In this document: piece by piece, positions 1-5,674 of the stretch
How positions within the stretch are numbered: position 1 is the stretch's first letter
Layout of the letters: each line of letters begins with the position of its first letter
Assembly (NCBI GenBank): GCA_012032075.1
Contig: JAAURU010000216.1
Location: forward strand, 1-6,516
Length of the DNA stretch: 6,516 nt
Reading direction: 5' to 3'
Source of the DNA: Flavobacterium sp.
Lineage (GTDB): Bacteria; Bacteroidota; Bacteroidia; Flavobacteriales; Flavobacteriaceae
Notes under the pieces: model-generated
Told to the model about the DNA's origin: nothing
Database searches by the model: none
Seen by the model: the letters and a program-made list of their open reading frames with translations, nothing else
Program-made: the position numbers and the translations under genes

Positions 1-359
1 TTTTGAATGGCTGTTTTTGTAATTTCGTGAAAAACAATACGTTTTGTTTTTTCTTGGTTTTAGTTTTAATTCTTCTGCTAATGCCAAGAGATAGCCTCTC
101 CTTCTCGATCCTCATCGGAAGCTAACCAAACCATATCAGCACTTTTAGCTAAAGATTTCAATTTTGTAACCAAAGCTTTTTTATCGCTAGAGACCTCGTA
201 TTTTGGCTTAAAACCATTTTCAACATCTACACCAATTTCTTTAGAAGGTAAATCAGCTATGTGTCCAAAACTAGACTCAACCTGAAAGTCTTTACCTAAA
301 AATTTTTCGATGGTTTTTGCCTTTGCAGGTGACTCAACGATAACTAAATTCTTTGCCAT
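1..359 (-). CDS. topA: DNA topoisomerase I, N-terminal part, with two compensating frameshifts
   Basis: Type IA topoisomerase that relaxes negatively supercoiled DNA by nicking one strand and passing the other. Only the start of the gene is here; the rest lies beyond the left edge. The N-terminal TOPRIM fold is clear: the NLVIVESPAKAKTI stretch holds the catalytic acidic residue Glu9, and SDEDREGEAISWH supplies the metal-binding DxDxE (Asp82, Asp84, Glu86). The start is the ATG at 359 (MAKNLVIVES), the family's normal N-terminus; an upstream TTG at 380 lies in the promoter. After His93 the frame hits TAG at 78-80. Adding one base there gives LAEELKLK, and removing one base near 47-55 gives KRIVFHEITKTAIQ, both typical TopA. 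One deletion and one insertion therefore cancel, leaving about 30 bp out of frame. Since topA is essential, I favour sequence error over a true pseudogene. Identity is very likely; intactness is uncertain. Confidence 0.93.
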
Positions 360-377
360 GTTCCTATTTATTTGGCA

Positions 378-385
378 CAAAAGTA
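378..385 (-). promoter_or_regulatory. Putative topA promoter, Bacteroidota -7 element
   Basis: Read on the minus strand this is TACTTTTG, an exact match to the Bacteroidota -7 consensus TAnnTTTG. It lies 18 bp before the topA ATG, implying a very short 5' leader of roughly a dozen bases. I see no good TTG element at the expected -33 distance, so this is a one-box prediction. Confidence 0.5.
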
Positions 386-536
386 GGAGTTTTTTTTAAA
401 TTTTGAGTTTTATAGCAGTATTTTAAAGAATTTATTCTATTTAATAATAACAAAAATCTCTCAAACAAATTAAAAATATCATTTACACCTTATTATTATA
501 TCTATATAATTACTTTATAATATGTTAAAGTAATGC

Positions 537-549
537 TGACATCTTGTCA
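537..549. promoter_or_regulatory. Perfect dyad TGACA-TCT-TGTCA over the miaB -33 box
   Basis: A perfect 5-bp inverted repeat with a 3-bp spacer. Its right half overlaps the TTG that serves as the -33 element of the miaB promoter, so a protein binding here would be placed to repress or modulate that promoter. In AT-rich DNA a 5+5 dyad can arise by chance; the location, not the length, makes it worth recording. Confidence 0.3.
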
Positions 550-575
550 TAATTTATAATTTAGTATTATCTTTG
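544..575 (+). promoter_or_regulatory. Putative miaB promoter, Bacteroidota primary-sigma type
   Basis: TTG at 544-546 and TATCTTTG at 568-575 are separated by 21 bp, fitting the Bacteroidota consensus TTG-N17-23-TAnnTTTG, with an exact -7 box. Transcription would begin near 582, leaving a leader of about 33 bases before the miaB ATG at 615. This placement excludes the in-frame TTG at 573 as the miaB start, because that codon sits inside the -7 box. Confidence 0.65.
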
Positions 576-614
576 CACATTGAAATTTGTATTGAAATTA
601 CAGGAATGCCTATT

Positions 615-2066
615 ATGGAAAAGATTATTGAAGAAAACAAACAAGGAACAAGTCTTTTTTTAGAACAAAAAGATGGAAACGCAAAAAAACTTTTTATAGA
701 GAGTTATGGTTGTCAGATGAATTTTTCTGATAGTGAAATTGTAGCTTCAATATTAGTAAATCAAGGTTATAATACCACACAAAATCTAGAAGAAGCTGAT
801 TTAGTATTGGTAAACACTTGTTCCATTAGAGATAAAGCAGAACAAACCATTCGAAAACGTTTAGAAAAATACAATGCTGTAAAAAAAATAAATCCTAGCA
901 TGAAAGTTGGTGTTCTAGGTTGTATGGCTGAACGATTAAAAGACAAATTTTTAGAGGAAGAAAAAATTGTCGATATGGTGGTAGGACCTGATGCGTATAA
1001 AGACATTCCAAACCTTCTAAAAGAAGTTGAAGATGGTAGAGATGCTATCAATGTAATTTTATCAAAAGAAGAAACCTATGGTGATATTGCTCCTGTGCGA
1101 TTAAATTCTAATGGGGTAACTGCATTTGTTTCCATTACGCGTGGCTGTGATAATATGTGTACTTTTTGTGTAGTACCTTTCACAAGAGGAAGAGAAAGAA
1201 GTCGTGAACCACAAAGTATATTAGATGAAATCCAAGATTTATGGGATAGAGGTTTTAAAGAAGTTACACTTTTAGGTCAAAATGTAGATAGTTATTTATG
1301 GTATGGTGGTGGCTTGAAAAAGGATTTTGTTAAAGCAACTGAAATGCAACAAGCAACAGCAGTAGATTTTGCCCAACTTTTAGACATGTGTGCTAAAAAA
1401 TTTCCAAAAATGCGTTTTCGTTTTTCTACCTCAAATCCACAAGACATGCATGTTGAAGTGATTGAAGTAATGGCAAAACATCATAATATTTGTAATTACA
1501 TTCATTTACCAGTTCAATCAGGTAGTACTAGAATTTTGAAAGAAATGAATCGTCAGCATACTCGTGAAGAATATATGACTTTAATTGACAACATTAAAAG
1601 AATTATTCCCGATATTTCTCTTTCTCAAGATATGATTACGGGTTTCCCAACAGAAACTGAAGAAGACCATCAAGATACACTTTCTTTAATGGAATATGTA
1701 AAATATGATTTTGGATTTATGTTTGCATATTCGGAAAGACCTGGAACAATGGCTGCTCGAAAAATGGAAGACGATGTACCTGATGAAGTCAAAAAACGCA
1801 GATTGACTGAAATTGTAGATTTACAACAAGTGCATGCTTTGGAAAAAACAAAACGATTTGTGGGTCAAACTGTAGAAGTATTAGTAGAAAAAGATTCTAA
1901 ACGTTCAAACGAACATTGGTCTGGAAGAAATTCACAAAATACTGTAGTTGTTTTCCCAAAAGAAAATTATAAACCAGGAGATTTCGTTAATGTAAAAATT
2001 ACCGATTGTACAGCAGCTACTTTAATAGGAGAAGCTGTTGGATATTCTGAAATGATGCAAGGTTAA
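615..2066 (+). CDS. miaB: tRNA-2-methylthio-N6-dimethylallyladenosine synthase MiaB
   Basis: Radical-SAM methylthiotransferase that adds a methylthio group to i6A37 of tRNAs reading UNN codons, giving ms2i6A, in the cytoplasm. The product is 483 aa from ATG 615. The N-terminal MTTase domain carries the three cysteines for the auxiliary 4Fe-4S cluster: Cys33 (YGCQMN), Cys69 (NTCS) and Cys103 (LGCMAE). The radical-SAM core has CDNMCTFC with Cys178, Cys182 and Cys185, followed by VVPFTRGRERSR, which is typical of MiaB. A C-terminal TRAM domain spans about 413-476. An insert rich in Gly and Lys at about 229-250 is, as I recall, usual in Bacteroidota homologues. The start was chosen because MEKIIEE is the N-terminus I remember from flavobacteria and because the in-frame TTG at 573 overlaps the promoter; ATG 606 is a minor alternative. 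The frame is intact. It probably has its own promoter, and the repeat-filled gap separates it from the next gene. Confidence 0.97.
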   Translation: MEKIIEENKQGTSLFLEQKDGNAKKLFIESYGCQMNFSDSEIVASILVNQGYNTTQNLEEADLVLVNTCSIRDKAEQTIRKRLEKYNAVKKINPSMKVGVLGCMAERLKDKFLEEEKIVDMVVGPDAYKDIPNLLKEVEDGRDAINVILSKEETYGDIAPVRLNSNGVTAFVSITRGCDNMCTFCVVPFTRGRERSREPQSILDEIQDLWDRGFKEVTLLGQNVDSYLWYGGGLKKDFVKATEMQQATAVDFAQLLDMCAKKFPKMRFRFSTSNPQDMHVEVIEVMAKHHNICNYIHLPVQSGSTRILKEMNRQHTREEYMTLIDNIKRIIPDISLSQDMITGFPTETEEDHQDTLSLMEYVKYDFGFMFAYSERPGTMAARKMEDDVPDEVKKRRLTEIVDLQQVHALEKTKRFVGQTVEVLVEKDSKRSNEHWSGRNSQNTVVVFPKENYKPGDFVNVKITDCTAATLIGEAVGYSEMMQG

Positions 2067-2070
2067 AAAT

Positions 2071-2149
2071 TGTTTAATGTCGTTTAATATTGTTTAAAGT
2101 TGTTTAAAAAGAAACAACCTTAAACCTTTAAACCTTTGAACTTTTAAAC
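2071..2149. repeat. Intergenic inverted arrays: four GTTTAA at 10-bp spacing, then four TTAAAC at 8-bp spacing
   Basis: GTTTAA begins at 2072, 2082, 2092 and 2102, exactly 10 bp apart. Its reverse complement TTAAAC begins at 2120, 2128 and 2144, with a one-base variant TTGAAC at 2136, exactly 8 bp apart. The two arrays face each other and fill nearly the whole gap between miaB and the sigma-54 activator gene. I recall similar GTTTAA/TTAAAC-rich spacers in other flavobacterial genomes, but cannot check copy number here. Confidence 0.7.
2092..2125. other. Hairpin of 14 bp with one mismatch between miaB and the activator gene
   Basis: Arms 2092-2105 and 2112-2125 pair at 13 of 14 positions (2098/2119 is A-C) around the 6-base loop AAAAAG. 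The stem is AT-rich and no T-tract follows, so it is not a standard intrinsic terminator. It may act as an RNA processing or stability element, or simply result from the facing repeats. Confidence 0.5.
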
Positions 2150-2160
2150 AAACAAAAACA

Positions 2161-3426
2161 ATGGAAACAGTACAAGCCATAAAACAACGATTTGAGATTA
2201 TTGGGAATGACCCAAAGTTAAATCGTTCTATAGAAAAAGCCATACAGGTTGCTCCTACTGATATATCGGTATTAGTAACTGGAGAAAGTGGTGTAGGAAA
2301 AGAAAGTATTCCAAAAATAATACATTCCCTTTCGCACAGAAAGCATGGAAAATATATAGCTGTCAATTGTGGAGCAATTCCTGAAGGAACCATTGATAGT
2401 GAACTTTTTGGTCATGAAAAAGGATCGTTTACTGGAGCAACTTCAACTCGTGAAGGTTATTTTGAAGTAGCTGATGGTGGTACAATTTTCTTAGATGAAG
2501 TGGGTGAGTTACCATTAACCACTCAAGTAAGATTATTACGTGTATTGGAAAACGGAGAATTTATAAAAGTTGGTTCTTCACAAGTTCAAAAAACAAATGT
2601 AAGAATTGTAGCCGCTACAAATGTTAATATGTTTGAAGCCATACAAAAAGGAAAATTTAGAGAAGATTTATACTATAGATTAAGTACAGTTGAAATACAA
2701 CTCCCTCCATTGAGAGAAAGAAAAGACGATATACATATTCTTTTTAGAAAGTTTTCTTCTGATTTTGCTCATAAATACAAAATGCCTCCTATCAAATTAA
2801 CCGATGATGCTGTGGAATATTTAATTCGTTATAGATGGAGTGGTAATATTCGTCAATTAAGAAACATAGCAGAACAAATTTCGGTTTTAGAAACTAAAAG
2901 AGAAATTAGTATTCAAACGCTTCAACATTATTTACCTTCTGAAGGAAATAATTTACCTTCAGTTATTAGCAAAACAAAATCAGAAGGAGATTTTAGTAAT
3001 GAAAGAGAAATTTTATACAAAGTTTTATTTGATATGAAAGCCGATTTGAATGATTTAAAGAAACTAACTTTAGAATTAATGCAAAATGGCACTTCAAAAG
3101 TTCAAGAAACTAATAAAAATTTAATTCAACGTATTTATGGTCAAAATGATGATAATATTATCTTTGAAAACAAATCACAATCTGATATAATTCCTTTACA
3201 AACTAAATTAGATCAAGATGATTTTGATAACGAAGACGTTAATGATGAAAACTACCTTTTTGCCGAAACCGTTGAAGAAGAAGAGACATTGAGTTTAGAA
3301 GCCAAAGAAATAGAGTTAATTAAAAAATCATTAGAACGAAACAAAGGAAAGAGAAAAGCAGCTGCAGATGAATTAGGAATTTCTGAAAGAACTTTATACA
3401 GAAAAATTAAACAATACGATTTATAA
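2161..3426 (+). CDS. Sigma-54-dependent transcriptional activator (AAA+ / Fis-type HTH, no receiver domain)
   Basis: A bacterial enhancer-binding protein that uses ATP hydrolysis to open promoters held by sigma-54 RNA polymerase. It has 421 aa. The AAA+ domain occupies about 12-245: Walker A GESGVGKE (41-48), sigma-54 contact loop GSFTGA (88-93), Walker B GGTIFLDE (106-113), the FREDLYYRL segment (166-174), PPLRER (182-187) and WSGNIRQL (226-233). Residues 262-376 form a variable linker that becomes strongly acidic at 350-376. A Fis-type helix-turn-helix ends the protein (about 380-421, with AAADELGISERTLYRKI). There is no N-terminal receiver, GAF or PAS domain, so activity may be set by a partner protein or by abundance, as with PspF-like proteins. 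The loop has Ser in place of the more common Ala of GAFTGA. Its stop codon directly abuts the ATG of lptE, which suggests co-transcription. Its target genes cannot be read from the sequence. Confidence 0.95.
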   Translation: METVQAIKQRFEIIGNDPKLNRSIEKAIQVAPTDISVLVTGESGVGKESIPKIIHSLSHRKHGKYIAVNCGAIPEGTIDSELFGHEKGSFTGATSTREGYFEVADGGTIFLDEVGELPLTTQVRLLRVLENGEFIKVGSSQVQKTNVRIVAATNVNMFEAIQKGKFREDLYYRLSTVEIQLPPLRERKDDIHILFRKFSSDFAHKYKMPPIKLTDDAVEYLIRYRWSGNIRQLRNIAEQISVLETKREISIQTLQHYLPSEGNNLPSVISKTKSEGDFSNEREILYKVLFDMKADLNDLKKLTLELMQNGTSKVQETNKNLIQRIYGQNDDNIIFENKSQSDIIPLQTKLDQDDFDNEDVNDENYLFAETVEEEETLSLEAKEIELIKKSLERNKGKRKAAADELGISERTLYRKIKQYDL

Positions 3427-3932
3427 ATGAAATCATTTTTAAAATATCATTAAGTATAATTATAATTACCACTATTAATAGTTGTGGCTATTATAATTTT
3501 ACTGGTGCAAAACCTATTAATGCAAAAACATTCCAAGTAAATTATTTTCAAAACAATGCAAATCTTGTAGAACCAGGAATTGAAAGAACATTTACTATTG
3601 AATTGCAAGAAATCATTCAAAATCAAACCAACCTTAATTTAATAGCCCAAGGTGGTGATTTATTATATGAAGGTGAAATTGTAGATTACACCATTACTCC
3701 TATGACCGCAACTGCTGATCAACTTGCTGCTCAAAACAGATTAACAATTACAGTATTGGTTCGTTTTTCAAATAAGAATAAAGCAGATGATGATTTTGAA
3801 AAACGTTTTTCTTTTTTTCACGATTATCCTGCAAATGAACAAATGGCAGGCAGTCGATTAACAACTGCTTTAGAAGAAATTTTCACAAGAATAACACAAG
3901 ATATTTTTAATGATTCACTAGCCAAATGGTAA
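3427..3932 (+). CDS. lptE: LptE-like LPS assembly lipoprotein, frameshifted near codon 5
   Basis: LptE partners LptD in the outer membrane to place lipopolysaccharide on the cell surface. With one base added in the T5-A4 run (3436-3444), the gene encodes 168 aa starting MKSFLKISLSIIIITTINSCGYYNFTG. That is a short basic start, a hydrophobic stretch, and a lipobox ending at Cys20 (INS-C), so a lipoprotein signal peptide. The rest, including VNYFQNN, VEPGIERTFT, YEGEIVDYTITPMTA, FEKRFSFF and the ending ITQDIFNDSLAKW, matches flavobacterial LptE-family proteins as I remember them. As written, the ATG frame stops at 3451-3453 after eight codons. Without correction only a TTG at 3603 could start the remaining frame, which would lose the signal peptide and the N-terminal third. 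The ATG directly abuts the preceding stop codon. I judge it a real gene with a likely sequence error; a genuine disruption is possible. Confidence 0.85.
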
Positions 3933-3948
3933 TTTAAAAACAATCCTC

Positions 3949-4798
3949 TTGAACACAAACGAGCTAACATACTTATTAAACAAACCAAATGCAATAAACG
4001 AAAAGCAAACGATGGCATTAGAAATTGTCTTGCAACAATTCCCATACTTTCAAAGCGTGCGTTCACTTCATTTAAAAGGTTTATTGAATCAAGATAGTTT
4101 TAGATACAATTACGAATTAAAAAAAACGGCAACTCATACAAATGATAGAAGTATTTTATTGACTTTATTACTTCAAATGATTTTGTAACGCTCCAAAAAA
4201 CAATTTAGAAGAACAAGAAGAATTAATTAAAAATATTTCGGTTATTGAAAGCCAAATTATTACAGTAAGCGAAACCAAAATTGAAAACATTCAAGAAGTA
4301 AACTCTCAAAATGATAGTATCTCAGAAATAATTACAGTAGAAGATTTTGAGGCAAAAGATAAAGTAATTGATACAGAAGTTACAAACTTAAATACTAACT
4401 CTCTTGAAATAGGAAAACCGTTAGAATTTAACAAAAACGAAAAACACTCCTTCCAAGAATGGCTTCAATTAACTAAATTTAGTCCTATTGAACGAGAAAA
4501 TGAAAATATTGACCCTGAAAAGTTAAAAAAAATAGATATTATTGATCGATTTATAGAGTTAAACCCAAAGATTCCTCCTATAAAGCAAAGTGCGTCAACA
4601 CCTATAAATATTAGCAAAAGCACAGAAGAACCTACACATTTAATGACTGAAACATTAGCAAAGGTATATTTAGAACAAAAAAAATATTTAAAAGCAATTC
4701 AAGCTTATGAGATTTTAATTTTGAAATATCCAGAAAAAAGTAGTTTCTTTGCAAACCGAATTAAAGATATAAAAGAGTTACAACAAAATAATAATTAG
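3949..4798 (+). CDS. TPR-like protein of unknown function, broken by two single-base frameshifts
   Basis: I recognise this as a protein commonly found between lptE and secG in flavobacteria, but its function is not known to me. The TTG start (LNTNELTYLLNKPNAINEKQ) leads a conserved N-terminal region with FPYFQS and LHLKGLLNQDSFRYNYELK. The frame then meets TAA at 4186-4188. Adding one T near 4159 restores LFDFITSNDF, and adding one A to the A-run at 4195-4200 joins the final frame, which stays open to TAG at 4796-4798. The corrected product is about 283 aa. Its middle (about 88-215) is acidic and low in complexity, and the last 50 residues (LAKVYLEQKKYLKAIQAYEILILKYP) read as one TPR-like helical hairpin. 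No signal peptide is visible. The gene starts 16 bp after lptE and ends 3 bp before secG, so it is probably in the same operon. Two sequence errors are more likely than decay. Confidence 0.78.
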
Positions 4799-4801
4799 AT
4801 T

Positions 4802-5182
4802 ATGGGATTCACAGGTTTTTTAATAGCAATAACAATAGTTTGCTTTTTATTAATTTTGGCTATTATGGTCCAAAACCCTAAAGGAGGAGGTTTATCTTCT
4901 TCATTTGGAGGTTCACAACAATTAGGTGGTGTACAAAAAACAACAGATTTTTTAGATAAAAGTACTTGGACGTTAGGAGGAATTTTAATTGCACTTATAT
5001 TATTATCTACATTATCATTTAGCGGTGGAAATGCTAGTGGAGCTAAAGTATTAGGAGATGATGAAACAAGTATTCCTACTACTACTGTACCAACAGGAGC
5101 AGATGCTAATAAACCCGCTGCAACAGCTACTCCTGCAAAAACAGAGCAAACTCCTGCAAAAACAGAAGAAACTTCAAAATAA
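4802..5182 (+). CDS. secG: Preprotein translocase subunit SecG
   Basis: Small inner-membrane subunit of the SecYEG channel that aids SecA-driven export. The 126-aa product has two membrane segments, about 3-22 and 57-73. Between them is the family's characteristic cytoplasmic loop VQNPKGGGLSSSFGG (23-37), followed by QLGGVQKTTDFLDKSTW. The C-terminal tail from about 74 is long, hydrophilic and rich in Thr, Ala, Pro, Lys and Glu, with a duplicated TPAKTE unit, making the protein longer than the compact SecG of E. coli; extended tails of this kind are, to my knowledge, common in Bacteroidota. It starts 3 bp after the TPR-like gene and is followed by a hairpin terminator, so it closes the cluster. 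The reading frame is intact. Confidence 0.95.
   Translation: MGFTGFLIAITIVCFLLILAIMVQNPKGGGLSSSFGGSQQLGGVQKTTDFLDKSTWTLGGILIALILLSTLSFSGGNASGAKVLGDDETSIPTTTVPTGADANKPAATATPAKTEQTPAKTEETSK
5129..5170 (+). repeat. Two 21-bp tandem repeats in the secG tail
   Basis: Units 5129-5149 and 5150-5170 match at 19 of 21 bases and encode TPAKTEQ and TPAKTEE. The repeat is in frame, so copy-number change would lengthen or shorten the SecG tail without breaking it. Confidence 0.85.
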
Positions 5183-5202
5183 TTTATTTGAATAAGACAT
5201 AT

Positions 5203-5234
5203 AAAATGCCAGCCTGTCAGTGCTGGCATTTTTA
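5203..5234 (+). terminator. Intrinsic terminator after secG
   Basis: A perfect 11-bp stem pairs 5203-5213 (AAAATGCCAGC) with 5222-5232 (GCTGGCATTTT) around the 8-base loop CTGTCAGT. The right arm runs into a T-tract at 5229-5233, with more Ts after it. It lies 20 bp after the secG stop and separates the secG cluster from groES-groEL. Confidence 0.92.
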
Positions 5235-5262
5235 TTTAAGAAAAAATGGCACAAATAACATT

Positions 5263-5277
5263 TGGCATAATTTCTGA
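5263..5277 (+). promoter_or_regulatory. Degenerate -24/-12-like (sigma-54) site upstream of groES
   Basis: TGGCA at 5263-5267 keeps the sigma-54 -24 GG, and 11 bp beyond the second G a CTGA at 5274-5277 stands where TTGC is expected, keeping the -13 G but not the -12 C. Transcription would start near 5289, about 30 bp before groES. No exact TAnnTTTG box is seen between the terminator and groES; the nearest is AACATTTG at 5257-5264, a 7-of-8 match that overlaps this site. Either reading is weak. Confidence 0.25.
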
Positions 5278-5319
5278 AAAATAAGAAACAAAATAAAACT
5301 AATTAAAATTTATAAAAAT

Positions 5320-5595
5320 ATGTCATTAAAAATTAAACCTATTTCAGATCGTGTTGTAATTGAGCCAATGGCAGCAGAAACTACAACTGCTTCAGGAATT
5401 ATCATTCCAGATACTGCAAAAGAAAAACCACAAAAAGGAATTGTTGTTGCTGTAGGAAATGGTAAAAAAGACTATACCATGACAGTAAAAAATGGAGACG
5501 TTGTTCTTTATGGTAAATATTCTGGTACAGAGTTTAAATATGAAGGAAAAGATTACCTGATTATGAGAGAAGATGAAATATATGCTATTCTTTAA
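5320..5595 (+). CDS. groES: Co-chaperonin GroES (10-kDa chaperonin)
   Basis: GroES forms the seven-subunit lid of the GroEL folding chamber in the cytoplasm. The product is 91 aa, short but normal for Bacteroidota. It opens with the family signature IKPISDRVVIEP. The mobile loop at about 18-37 (AAETTTASGIIIPDTAKEKP) carries the hydrophobic Ile27-Ile28-Ile29 tripeptide that contacts GroEL, and KGIVVAVGNGKK follows. The C-terminal part shows the usual GDVVLYGKYSGTEFKYEGKDYLIMREDEIYAIL pattern in sections. The ATG at 5320 lies behind an A-rich leader with no Shine-Dalgarno sequence. groEL follows after 79 bp on the same strand, the standard groESL arrangement. No CIRCE element is present upstream, so HrcA control at this site is not indicated. 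Confidence 0.97.
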   Translation: MSLKIKPISDRVVIEPMAAETTTASGIIIPDTAKEKPQKGIVVAVGNGKKDYTMTVKNGDVVLYGKYSGTEFKYEGKDYLIMREDEIYAIL

Positions 5596-5674
5596 TCAGT
5601 ATAATTTTCTAAACTGTAAATTGCACACCAACTTTAAAATATTAAAATTTCAAACAATTTAAACAAAAAATAAA

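Noticed and set aside
371..387. TTTGGCAC on the plus strand near the topA promoter as a sigma-54 site
   Set aside because: The positions expected to hold the -12 GC read GG, and the motif is far upstream of miaB; it overlaps the better-supported topA -7 box on the other strand.
767..1051. Open frame antisense to miaB
   Set aside because: It mirrors the codons of a clearly real gene and shows no recognisable domain or promoter of its own.
2092..2125. Intrinsic terminator of miaB
   Set aside because: The stem is AT-rich and the sequence after it is CTTTAAACC rather than a T-tract.
2071..2149. CRISPR array
   Set aside because: The repeated unit is only 6 to 10 bases with no unique spacers, and no cas gene is nearby.
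2094..2393. Open frame antisense to the start of the activator gene and the repeat spacer
   Set aside because: It overlaps the Walker A region of a well-conserved gene, and its end is encoded by the repeat array; no protein family is recognisable.
3824..4066. Open frame antisense across the lptE end and the start of the TPR-like gene
   Set aside because: Both plus-strand proteins are recognisable through this stretch, so the reverse frame is a shadow.
3436..4201. Programmed frameshifting or transcriptional slippage in lptE and the TPR-like gene
   Set aside because: The runs are only about 2 to 6 bases, shorter than known slippage tracts, and no stimulatory stem or Shine-Dalgarno-like signal is seen. 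Sequence error is simpler.
4795..5229. 144-codon open frame antisense to secG with hydrophobic segments
   Set aside because: It lies opposite secG, and its hydrophobicity reflects the complement of the SecG codons. It would also begin inside the terminator hairpin.
5234..5319. CIRCE element (HrcA operator) upstream of groES
   Set aside because: I looked for TTAGCACTC with its inverted partner and found none between the terminator and groES.
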